DNA from: Paenibacillus sp. 453mf
GTDB taxonomy: Bacteria; Bacillota; Bacilli; Paenibacillales; Paenibacillaceae
Direction of reading: 5' to 3'
Assembly (NCBI RefSeq): GCF_900116105.1
Contig: NZ_FPAC01000001.1
Span: 610,862 to 674,861, forward strand
DNA length: 64,000 nucleotides
Both the position numbers and the translations under genes were made by a program. This document shows positions 53,978 to 61,719 of the stretch, piece after piece; positions within the stretch are counted from its first letter, which is position 1, and the number at the start of each line of letters is the position of its first letter. The notes under the pieces were generated by a model. The model saw only the letters and a list, made by a program, of their open reading frames with translations. It searched no databases and had not been told where the DNA came from.

Positions 53978-55902
53978 GCGCCATCATGGGATGCTTTTCC
54001 CGAAGAGAACCGATCTTGCCTGAAGATATGGACCCCGCAGGAGCATATTTAACAAAATATAAGTGGGATCGTATTCATTCGTGGAGTGATGCTCATGTGT
54101 TTTTTAGCTGCCATATGCAGTGGGTGACCCCAGAGTCCGTCCATGAAGTGCTGCCTCTATATGATGAAAGGCGTGATATAAGCATCACTGCGGATGCGAT
54201 TATCGATAATCGCAGTGAGCTGTTTGACAAGCTGCTGATTCCTCACAAAGAGCGAATGACCATTTCGGACAGCCAATTAATACTCGAAGCCTATGTGAAG
54301 TGGGGAGAGGAAGCTCCGAAGCATTTATTGGGTGATTATGTATTTATGATTTGGGATCCAAAGAAGGATCAATTGTTCGGCGCACGTGATGAGTCGGGAC
54401 GCAGGTCCTTCTACTATATTGATGATGCTGTACATTTTGCGTTCTGCAGCTCTATGACCCCACTATTCAAGATGCCGTATTTCAACAAAGAGTTAAACGA
54501 GCAATGGCTGGCGGAATTTCTTACGATCCGAGGAATGTATGAATCGTATGACGTTCATGCCACTGCGTATCGCAATGTAAGGCAAATTCCGGCTGCACAT
54601 TGGATCAAGGTAAGCAGGCATGGAGTAGAATTACGGCAATATAGTAATTTTGAAGAAGTAGAGCCGCTGTATTTGAAGACGGATGGAGAATATGAAGAGG
54701 CCTTTCGAGAAGTGTTTGACCAGGCTGTCCGAGCAAGAATAAGAACGTATAAGCAAGTGGGTACTGCCCTCAGCGGTGGACTCGATTCAGGAACGGTTGC
54801 GAGCTTTGCCTCACCGATGCTGAAAGCCGGCGGCAAGGAGCTTCATGCATACAGCTATGTACCCGTATCTGGGTTTGAAGATTGGACATCCAGCCGTTTA
54901 ATTGCAGATGAAACGCCTTACATTCAATCCACAGTGAATTTTGTAGGGAATATTCGAGAGAACTATATGAATTTTGCAGGCAAAAGTCCGTTGACGGAAG
55001 TGAATGACTGGCTGGACATTATGGAGACCCCCTACAAATTTTTTGAAAATTCATTCTGGATTCGCGGATTTTATGAACGTGCACAGGAGCAGGGAGTAGG
55101 CGTAATGCTTACTGGGGCTATGGGGAACTTTACGATTTCGTGGGGACCGGCCTTGGACTACTACGCTCATTTATTGAGGAGAGGCAAGCTGGTTCACCTT
55201 GCGAGGGAAGTTCAGCAATATAGCCGTCTGGCAGAGGTGCCGCACGGGAAGCTGCTGCCTATTATCGGGAGGAAGGCATTTCCAATGCTTCGCAGGCAGC
55301 GTGCGGTAGCAGGGGAAACAGTCAAGATGCCTGAATTGATCCATCCGGAATTTGCCAGAAAGATGGAAATGCATCGTCAAATGAAGCCATACGTTGTAAA
55401 TAAAGAAACTATGTATATTAACGCATTAGCTGCACGAAAAGAAAATATAAATAACTTGGCCGTTGCCAACAAGAATGGGGCGATGGCTACTAAATTGTCT
55501 ATGCGTTATGGACTTATTGAGCGGGATCCAACCAACGATCCGAGAGTTGTTCGTTACTGTCTATCCGTTCCACTCGAGCAATATGTTCAAAAGGGGCGAG
55601 ATCGCGCTCTGCTGCGTCGCTCCACTGTGAATTACTTGCCGGATAACGTGAGACTCAATCAGACGATAAGAGGAGTTCAGCCTGCGGATTGGATTTATCG
55701 AATTATGCCGGAATGGGACATATGGGTATCAGAGCTAAAAAGGATGACTAATGACAATTCCATCTCAGGTTACTTAAATATAGACCAGATTCTCAAAGGT
55801 ATTACTAAGCTGAATAATCCTCGTCTAGAACTTGCATGGGATCCTGAGGTTCGAATGCTGATGCACAGCCTGATTGTTTATCGTTTTTTACAGCAATTCT
55901 AA
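53974..55902 (+). CDS. Lasso-peptide cyclase (asparagine-synthetase-like)
   Basis: 642 residues, AsnB-like. Position 2 is Ser, not the glutaminase Cys of asparagine synthetases (MSAIMGCFSRR), so ammonia is not made from glutamine. The ATP-pyrophosphatase loop is SGGLDS at 267-272. In lasso pathways this enzyme adenylates the side chain of an Asp/Glu at core position 7-9 and closes the macrolactam on the core N-terminus. Such proteins are often misnamed asparagine synthase. ATG 53974 has GGGAGGGG upstream. The precursor gene follows 52 bp downstream. Confidence 0.93.
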   Translation: MSAIMGCFSRREPILPEDMDPAGAYLTKYKWDRIHSWSDAHVFFSCHMQWVTPESVHEVLPLYDERRDISITADAIIDNRSELFDKLLIPHKERMTISDSQLILEAYVKWGEEAPKHLLGDYVFMIWDPKKDQLFGARDESGRRSFYYIDDAVHFAFCSSMTPLFKMPYFNKELNEQWLAEFLTIRGMYESYDVHATAYRNVRQIPAAHWIKVSRHGVELRQYSNFEEVEPLYLKTDGEYEEAFREVFDQAVRARIRTYKQVGTALSGGLDSGTVASFASPMLKAGGKELHAYSYVPVSGFEDWTSSRLIADETPYIQSTVNFVGNIRENYMNFAGKSPLTEVNDWLDIMETPYKFFENSFWIRGFYERAQEQGVGVMLTGAMGNFTISWGPALDYYAHLLRRGKLVHLAREVQQYSRLAEVPHGKLLPIIGRKAFPMLRRQRAVAGETVKMPELIHPEFARKMEMHRQMKPYVVNKETMYINALAARKENINNLAVANKNGAMATKLSMRYGLIERDPTNDPRVVRYCLSVPLEQYVQKGRDRALLRRSTVNYLPDNVRLNQTIRGVQPADWIYRIMPEWDIWVSELKRMTNDNSISGYLNIDQILKGITKLNNPRLELAWDPEVRMLMHSLIVYRFLQQF

Positions 55903-55954
55903 CCTCTTGTAAATTGAGCTGTGTATCCGAAATTATTGAAAGGAGGTGAGAGGA

Positions 55955-56089
55955 ATGCATACCAATAAAATGGAATGGCAAGTACCTAGCCTAGAAGTTC
56001 TTGATATGAGTGAAACTAAGCAAGGAACTGGATTCAGACAAATTGACTGGATTTCCGAGCATGATGCAGATTTGTACGATCCTAGCTAA
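55955..56089 (+). CDS. Lasso-peptide precursor (paeninodin-type), 44 residues
   Basis: The ATG follows a perfect AAAGGAGGTGAG. The leader MHTNKMEWQVPSLEVLDMSETK has WxxP-x-L (W8, P11, L13), replacing the usual YxxP-x-L bound by the RRE, and Thr21. Aligned on LD(V/M)SET, as I recall for paeninodin, Thr21 is at -2 and the core starts at Gln23: ring QGTGFRQID, tail WISEHDADLYDPS. That gives a nine-residue ring closed on Asp31 and an acidic tail ending in Ser. If cleavage is one residue later the ring is Gly24-Asp31, eight residues. The C-terminal Ser matches the phosphorylation site of paeninodin. Confidence 0.9.
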   Translation: MHTNKMEWQVPSLEVLDMSETKQGTGFRQIDWISEHDADLYDPS

Positions 56090-56131
56090 TATGAATTAAT
56101 GGAGTCATTTTTACTTATGCATACTGACAGC

Positions 56132-56180
56132 TTACAGCTATCAGCGAGAACGATAGACCTGCTTTCGTTGATAGCTGTAA
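56132..56180 (+). other. Stable hairpin after the precursor gene
   Basis: TTACAGCTATCAGCGA (56132-56147) pairs with TCGTTGATAGCTGTAA (56165-56180), 16 bp with one G-U, loop of 17. There is no T run. It probably acts as an mRNA 3'-end stabiliser or partial terminator that keeps the precursor message in excess of the downstream enzyme genes. Confidence 0.75.
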
Positions 56181-56225
56181 ACCGATTTAGAATAGCTTAT
56201 TAAATAGATGAATTAGGAGGATTAC

Positions 56226-57164
56226 ATGTTACAAGATAAACCAGCTGTATCCGCCTATTTAGCTTTTGGATTAACCATTCAAAGTGAATTGCCGCTTCCT
56301 GAACTGACTCCTTCCGTAGTTTCGGGAGAGGAAAACATTGATGTGACTATTCAGTTTGGAGACTTGTCCTCTGTATGCATTGACTGGAGATTGGCTGAAC
56401 AGAACTTTCAAAGCAGGGATGATCAATTTTTATTTCAAATTCCTGAAGTAGGAGCGTTTCAGGTAGTACAAGGCAGAGCTGTGACGGTGATGCCGCATAA
56501 AGACAGTGATCTATCCAGAGTCAGGTTATATTTGTTAGGAACTTGTATGGGCGTATTGTTACTCCAGCGTAATATATTACCTCTACATGGCAGCGCAGTA
56601 GCTGTGGAAGGATATGCATTTGCTTTTGTCGGAGAATCGGGTGCAGGCAAATCAACGTTATCTGCGGCTTTTGTAAATAGAGGTTATAGACTTATTAGTG
56701 ACGATGTCATTGCTGTATGTACGGATCAATCTATACTTAAGGTTTCTCCAGCATATCCCCAGCAAAAACTTAATGCATTGAGTCTTGACCTGCTAACCAT
56801 GAATTCCGATGGACTCAGCGTAATTAAGGACGAATGGAAGTATGCAGTTCCAAGGAAAAAGGACTTTAGCCAAGTTAAACTGCCATTAGCAGGTGTATAT
56901 GAGCTTATTGCTTCAGAGCAGCCAGATGTACAGTTGCATCCTGTATCTTCCCTCGAGGGCATTCAGTTGCTCCAAGCGCATACTTATCGGTTGCCTCTTG
57001 TCAAGAGAATACAAAGTATGCAGTGGCATTTTAACAAGGTGACAGAGATTGCAAGTCAAGTAGAATTGTGTCGACTGCATCGTCCAAAGAATTCCATAAC
57101 AATTGAGCAACTCGTCAATACTGTGCTGCAGACCATTGAAAGAGGAGTGAGGATGATCAGATGA
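56226..57164 (+). CDS. HPr-kinase-like lasso-peptide kinase
   Basis: 312 residues. The N-terminal half is divergent. The C-terminal kinase has LPLHGSAVAV, Walker A GESGAGKST (136-144) and RLISDDVIAV, as in HprK/P-type kinases. It lacks the separate N-domain of true HprK. In paeninodin-type clusters the homologue (PadeK) phosphorylates the C-terminal Ser of the precursor, before or after maturation; here the precursor also ends in Ser. AGGAGG precedes the ATG. It overlaps B1 by four bases. Confidence 0.9.
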   Translation: MLQDKPAVSAYLAFGLTIQSELPLPELTPSVVSGEENIDVTIQFGDLSSVCIDWRLAEQNFQSRDDQFLFQIPEVGAFQVVQGRAVTVMPHKDSDLSRVRLYLLGTCMGVLLLQRNILPLHGSAVAVEGYAFAFVGESGAGKSTLSAAFVNRGYRLISDDVIAVCTDQSILKVSPAYPQQKLNALSLDLLTMNSDGLSVIKDEWKYAVPRKKDFSQVKLPLAGVYELIASEQPDVQLHPVSSLEGIQLLQAHTYRLPLVKRIQSMQWHFNKVTEIASQVELCRLHRPKNSITIEQLVNTVLQTIERGVRMIR

Positions 57165-57454
57165 AATTAGAAACGATATTACAAGATGTCTACTATATTC
57201 ATAAAGAAGGACATGTTGTCAGTGATATGAATGGTGATAAAGTGATGATGTCCATTCAGTCAGGAAAGTATTTTAATTTGGGCCGTACAGGTGGACGTAT
57301 TTGGGAATTGCTTGCTGAAGGCAATACGATTTCAGGAATTGTTAAGACCTTATCCACTGAATATTCGGTAGATCAATCTACATGTAGTCAACAGGTAGAG
57401 CTATTCATGAATTCCCTCCTAAAGGAAGGACTTATTAAACAAAAAGAGGTTTAA
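57161..57454 (+). CDS. Lasso-peptide B1 protein (PqqD-like RRE)
   Basis: 97 residues. PqqD-like winged helix: VVSDMNGDKVMMSIQSGKYFNLGRTGGRIWELL, then a helical C-part LSTEYSVDQSTCSQQVELFMNSLLKEGLI. This is the RiPP recognition element that binds the leader and delivers the precursor to the B2 protease. It starts at an ATGA overlap with the kinase gene and ends one base before B2. The B1/B2 split, rather than a fused B protein, is the usual Gram-positive layout. Confidence 0.92.
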   Translation: MKLETILQDVYYIHKEGHVVSDMNGDKVMMSIQSGKYFNLGRTGGRIWELLAEGNTISGIVKTLSTEYSVDQSTCSQQVELFMNSLLKEGLIKQKEV

Positions 57455-57455
57455 T

Positions 57456-57935
57456 ATGATGCGGAGCAAAACTTTATTACTTCGCTCTTTCACCAAGCAA
57501 AAGCCTGCCATGAGAAAACTGATCATAGAGGCTTTCTTTTATTTGGCCTATGCGAGAGTGATTAACCTGCGGCCCTTCTCAAAAGCTGCTCAGATGTTAG
57601 GTTGTGAAAATGAAGAAACATCATATGATCAAAGCTCCGTTTTGGATCCGGTACGGCTGAGGGTTGCCAAGGCCATTGATATGACGGCTAAACATACGCC
57701 TTGGAGGAGTGAGTGTCTCGTAACCAGTATTGCTGGGATGAGGATGCTGAAAAGGCGCAACATTGAAAGTACGCTTTATCTTGGTGTTGCACGTAACGAA
57801 AGCGGGGGAATGAATGCGCATGCTTGGCTTCGGAGTGGCCCGATGTATGTAGCCGGAGCAGACGGAATCGAAAAATATACGGTCGTAGGGATGTTCTCTA
57901 ATAAAAAGCTGAACGAGAGTGAAGTCAGAGGGTGA
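57456..57935 (+). CDS. Lasso-peptide leader protease B2 (transglutaminase-like)
   Basis: 159 residues, lasso B2 family. The probable catalytic Cys87 lies in TPWRSECLVTSIAGMRML and His122 in GGMNAHAWLRSG; a third acidic residue may be Asp136. The cysteine protease removes the leader just after the conserved Thr(-2)-x, freeing the amino group for cyclisation. It is adjacent to B1 and overlaps the next gene by four bases. The N-terminal 50 residues are basic and hydrophobic, perhaps for docking to B1 or membrane. Confidence 0.93.
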   Translation: MMRSKTLLLRSFTKQKPAMRKLIIEAFFYLAYARVINLRPFSKAAQMLGCENEETSYDQSSVLDPVRLRVAKAIDMTAKHTPWRSECLVTSIAGMRMLKRRNIESTLYLGVARNESGGMNAHAWLRSGPMYVAGADGIEKYTVVGMFSNKKLNESEVRG

Positions 57936-59119
57936 TGAAATTCATGAAAGATCTAAACAATAGTATTTTTGCCGGAGCAGCAATGGAATTTCAATTTATG
58001 TGTGAGTTACTTGCAGAGGATCGTATAACAGATCAGGAAATCCGGGAAAGATATGAGGTCGGAACAATAGATTGGAACGAATTTAGTAGATTAATTTACC
58101 ATCACCGCATATACCCGCTTATTTATACACGTTTGCATTCACTGCGCGATGTAGTCCCGTTGGGCGTAATGGATCAACTTCAGAAGGCAGTGAGACATAA
58201 CACATTTTATATGATGAGGCTGACGGCCGAGATGGAGCGAGTGACAGCAGCCTTGGAACAACAAAATATTAAGGTGATGTTGTTAAAAGGGCCGGTTCTA
58301 TCCTATGAACTATATGGCGACCTAGCGCATCGAACCTCCAAGGATCTTGACTTACTGGTCAACATTGGTGATGTTGATGCATCCCTGATCGCTTTAGAAG
58401 AAGCAGGTTATACCAAAAAGTATGACACCCCCTTTATTATGGAAGGCTGGAAGTGGAAGGACCATCATATTTCAATGTTTCATCCGGAGCATAGAACCCA
58501 GATCGAGGTGCATTGGAAGCTTAATCCATCCGGGGCGAAGGACATTACATTTCAAGAATTGTGGAATAGAAGACAAACGATAACTTTAGTTGGACATGAG
58601 GTATCTTATCTGGGCAAAGAAGATCTATTCATGTATCTTGTCAGTCATGGGGCAAGACATGGATGGTTTAGACTTCGTTGGCTGATGGATATCGATCTCA
58701 TAATACGTAAGGACAATACCTTTGATAATTTTGAGTATTATGCAGAACTGCATGAAAGCAAATTCTATACGGGGCAAGCTTACTTGTTGTGTTCAAAATT
58801 ACTGAAAACGCCGCTTACACTTAAAATGAGAGAGCTTGCGGAGCATGCCCATTCAATAAAATTAGCGGAATATGCATTGAATTTGATCCTTGAAGAGCCT
58901 GATAAAGAAACAGGAATGAATTATCTGAAGCAGATCAAATCTCCTAAACGTCGAATGATCATGCTGCTAGGGAGGCTGTATCCGGGTCCGATGGATGCTC
59001 AAATGCTGCCGTTACCCCGGAAGCTGCATTTTCTATATATACCTTTGCGCCCGTTTCTATGGATGTGGCGCCGAATCAGGCAGCGTGTGGTTCTCAAAGG
59101 GAGACATGAATATGATTGA
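57932..59119 (+). CDS. Nucleotidyltransferase-family protein of the lasso cluster
   Basis: 395 residues, similar to PF14907-type nucleotidyltransferase-like proteins. LKGPVLSYELYGDLAHRTSKDLDLLV has the catalytic-type D-x-D (Asp138, Asp140), and EVHWKLNP may hold the third acid. Starts GTG 57932, ATG 57935 and ATG 57944 are all possible; the 4-nt overlap with B2 is used here. Homologues occur in paeninodin-like clusters, where their job is unsettled; modification of the phosphorylated peptide has been proposed. It overlaps the ABC gene by 8 nt. Confidence 0.85.
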   Translation: MMKFMKDLNNSIFAGAAMEFQFMCELLAEDRITDQEIRERYEVGTIDWNEFSRLIYHHRIYPLIYTRLHSLRDVVPLGVMDQLQKAVRHNTFYMMRLTAEMERVTAALEQQNIKVMLLKGPVLSYELYGDLAHRTSKDLDLLVNIGDVDASLIALEEAGYTKKYDTPFIMEGWKWKDHHISMFHPEHRTQIEVHWKLNPSGAKDITFQELWNRRQTITLVGHEVSYLGKEDLFMYLVSHGARHGWFRLRWLMDIDLIIRKDNTFDNFEYYAELHESKFYTGQAYLLCSKLLKTPLTLKMRELAEHAHSIKLAEYALNLILEEPDKETGMNYLKQIKSPKRRMIMLLGRLYPGPMDAQMLPLPRKLHFLYIPLRPFLWMWRRIRQRVVLKGRHEYD

Positions 59120-60917
59120 ACTTCGAACCTATCTAAAGAAGCTGTACTCCATTACAGGTCCCAAGCTGATCGCCAGCATCTTGTTCATGGTCATTATCAG
59201 TATATTGGAAGGGTTCGGAATCTATATGCTGGTTCCCATGCTATCTGCAATTAATATATTGGATTCCGGTTTGAATGATTCGGTCCCGCTGGAATGGGTC
59301 ACCGGTCTGCTTGGCTTCGTACCGCAGCAATCACAGCTTCTGCTTGTACTACTTATTTTTGTAGTCATATTGACAATTCAGGCTTTGATGCAGCGTAATC
59401 AGAACATTCTCAGCTCTCAAATCCAGCAAAATTTTATACATACATTGCGTTATGAAACGTATAGACTATTAATTTATTCCAAATGGGAGCTTTTTTTGAC
59501 GAAGAAAAAATCGGACTTTAACCATATCCTCACATCTGAGCTGGCGCGTGTGAGCCAAGGAACGAACGTCTTAATTCAGCTTACGGCGTCGGTCATATTT
59601 ACGGTCATTCAGATTGGGTTTGCCTTTTGGCTATCCGTTGAATTAACTCTGATGATATTAGGTTTTGGAGTCGTTCTGTTTATGGTCCTCCGGCCGTTTA
59701 TACGCAAAGCCAAAGCATTGGGGGATCGCACTTCCGATCTGTCTCAACAGTACATGTCTGAGATCGTAGAGCATTTTAACGGGATGAAAGATATTAAGAG
59801 CAACAATTTGGAGCAGCAGCATGAAACAGGCTTTAGAGCCTTATGCAAGCGAATGGAGCATAACATGGTGTCTTACATTCGTCTTAATTCTGCGACACAA
59901 TTGATTTATAGAATCGCTGCGGCGGTCATTATTGCTTTGTTTGTGTATGCATCCCTTAACCTGTTTTCTTATCGTGCTGAGCATTTGTTATTGATGATTG
60001 TCATATTCTCCAGATTATGGCCCCGGTTCTCCATGATCCAAACCAGTCTGGAGTATATCGGTTCGTTGATTCCTGCCTTCCGGAGCTTGTTGCAGCTTCA
60101 AAACGAATGTGAGCAGGCTTTGGAAACAAGCAGCATGGAGACTTCGATGAGCGGTACTGATATCAAGCCGATTGCTTTGAAGACAGGAATTCGCTGTGAT
60201 GATGTATTCTATCGATATCCAGGACAAACGCAAGATGCGCTGCAGCACGTAGATACTGTTATTCCGGTAAACGGTATGACCGCTATTGTGGGACGTTCAG
60301 GTGCAGGGAAAAGTACATTTATTGATCTGCTCATGGGGTTGATTCAGCCGACAAAAGGAACAATTCGCCTGGATGAAGCTCCTTTGGAGGAATCGAGGCT
60401 GCGAGCTTGGCGACAGTCAATCAGTTATGTTTCGCAAGAGCCTTTCTTGTTTCATACATCGATTCGGGAGAATCTTCTTCTGGTCAAGCGGGATGCAACG
60501 GAGGAGGAGCTGTGGGAATCGCTGCGATTTGCCGCCGCTGATTTTGTTATAGATTTGCCTCAAGGGCTGGATACCATCATCGGAGATCGGGGAGTCAGAT
60601 TATCTGGAGGAGAGAGGCAGAGGATTGTGCTCGCAAGAGCGATTTTGCGTAAGCCGGCCATTCTTATATTAGATGAAGCAACTAGCGCACTGGATGGAGA
60701 GAATGAATTAACCATACAAGAAGCGCTTAAGGCGCTGCAGGGACGGATGACAATCGTCGTCATTGCACACCGTTTGACTACGATCCAAGGCGCAGATCAG
60801 GTCATCGTGCTTGAAGGCGGCAGAGTGATGCAGCAAGGAGCATATGATGGGCTATCTACAGATGCAGAAGGTGCTTTCGGTCAATTGCTGTCTTATCAGA
60901 CGAGAGCATCTTTGTAA
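59112..60917 (+). CDS. ABC transporter (exporter/immunity) of the lasso peptide
   Basis: 601 residues, fused membrane and ATPase domains. Six membrane helices cover about 18-310. The ATPase has Walker A VGRSGAGKST, signature LSGGERQRIVLARAI, and Walker B ILILDEATSALD. It resembles MsbA/LanT-like exporters without a peptidase domain and probably exports the mature lasso peptide and protects the producer. ATG 59112 has AAAGGGAG eight bases upstream; ATG 59106 is also possible. Overlaps the nucleotidyltransferase gene by 8 nt. Last gene of the operon. Confidence 0.92.
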   Translation: MIELRTYLKKLYSITGPKLIASILFMVIISILEGFGIYMLVPMLSAINILDSGLNDSVPLEWVTGLLGFVPQQSQLLLVLLIFVVILTIQALMQRNQNILSSQIQQNFIHTLRYETYRLLIYSKWELFLTKKKSDFNHILTSELARVSQGTNVLIQLTASVIFTVIQIGFAFWLSVELTLMILGFGVVLFMVLRPFIRKAKALGDRTSDLSQQYMSEIVEHFNGMKDIKSNNLEQQHETGFRALCKRMEHNMVSYIRLNSATQLIYRIAAAVIIALFVYASLNLFSYRAEHLLLMIVIFSRLWPRFSMIQTSLEYIGSLIPAFRSLLQLQNECEQALETSSMETSMSGTDIKPIALKTGIRCDDVFYRYPGQTQDALQHVDTVIPVNGMTAIVGRSGAGKSTFIDLLMGLIQPTKGTIRLDEAPLEESRLRAWRQSISYVSQEPFLFHTSIRENLLLVKRDATEEELWESLRFAAADFVIDLPQGLDTIIGDRGVRLSGGERQRIVLARAILRKPAILILDEATSALDGENELTIQEALKALQGRMTIVVIAHRLTTIQGADQVIVLEGGRVMQQGAYDGLSTDAEGAFGQLLSYQTRASL

Positions 60918-60928
60918 TCAAGATGCTC
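60904..60928. terminator. Weak hairpin at the end of the lasso operon
   Basis: GAGCATCTT / AAGATGCTC, loop 7, overlapping the ABC stop codon; no T run. Confidence 0.35.
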
Positions 60929-60956
60929 CAGTCATAAGTTGAAATATGAGAAGTAA

Positions 60957-61496
60957 TTAGGCAAGTGCATGTCTTTGTAACGCGGCTACTAGTAATGAAA
61001 TGGACAGCTCTACATCTTGAAGCTCGGTATCAATGATGATATCGGGCTTGTTTGGTATGTCGTATCCGGCGGATATGCCGGTGAAATTCGGAATTTCGCC
61101 GCGGTTTGCTTTTTGGTATAATCCCTTAGGATCTCGCTGTTCACAGACTTCAACAGAACATTTCACATACACTTCCACAAATTCCCCAGGGCCAAACATG
61201 GATTTCACCATTTCCCGATCTTGTTCATGTGGAGAGATAAACGCTGCAATGATATGGGTACCCGAATCTAGAAATAGCTTAGACACCTCTGCGATTCTTC
61301 TTAAATTCTCCCTGCGGTCTTCTGGGCTGAATCCCAAGTCGCGGTTCAAGCCGCGGCGTACTTGATCTCCGTCCAGCACGTAGCAGGGAATCCCTTCTCT
61401 CTTCCAAACTGATTCCAGATGGGAAGCAAGTGTCGTTTTGCCAGATCCAGATAGGCCTGTAAGCCAAATTACTCGCGGATTCCTATTAATAGACAA
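60957..61496 (-). CDS. cysC: Adenylylsulfate (APS) kinase
   Basis: 179 residues from TTG 61496, which has AAGGAGAG upstream. The frame is open to 61550 without an RBS, and the promoter lies across that point. Walker A is GLSGSGKTT; LDGDQVRRGLNRDLGFSPEDRRENLRRI and ERDPKGLYQKANRGEIPNFTGI complete the CysC pattern. It makes PAPS from APS and ATP. No sulfurylase or PAPS reductase is adjacent. It converges on the sulfotransferase-bearing lasso operon, so it may supply PAPS to that enzyme. Confidence 0.93.
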   Translation of the reverse strand: MSINRNPRVIWLTGLSGSGKTTLASHLESVWKREGIPCYVLDGDQVRRGLNRDLGFSPEDRRENLRRIAEVSKLFLDSGTHIIAAFISPHEQDREMVKSMFGPGEFVEVYVKCSVEVCEQRDPKGLYQKANRGEIPNFTGISAGYDIPNKPDIIIDTELQDVELSISLLVAALQRHALA

Positions 61497-61554
61497 GGCC
61501 CTTCTCTCCTTAGAAAATATGTATTTTTGAAGCAATATAGTTTTCTTCAATTTG

Positions 61555-61581
61555 ATTATAACGGATGAAAGGAATTAGCAA
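61555..61581 (-). promoter_or_regulatory. Likely promoter of cysC
   Basis: On the minus strand TTGCTA, 15 bases, TATAAT; the spacer is short. Confidence 0.45.
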
Positions 61582-61719
61582 AATACTACATAAAAATATA
61601 AATATCTGCTTATATTACTTAAAGTAACAGCAAGCGAATGAAGTATGCCTGCTGTGTTCGTACGATATCACTCAAGTGAATTGGGCTAGATCAATTTGAA
61701 AAAAAGGGGCAGATAACAA

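Noticed and set aside
53974..55902. Genuine asparagine synthetase
   Set aside because: No Cys at position 2, and it is embedded in a lasso operon.
56226..57164. HPr kinase/phosphorylase of carbon catabolite repression
   Set aside because: Lacks the HprK N-domain and lies between precursor and B1 genes with overlaps.
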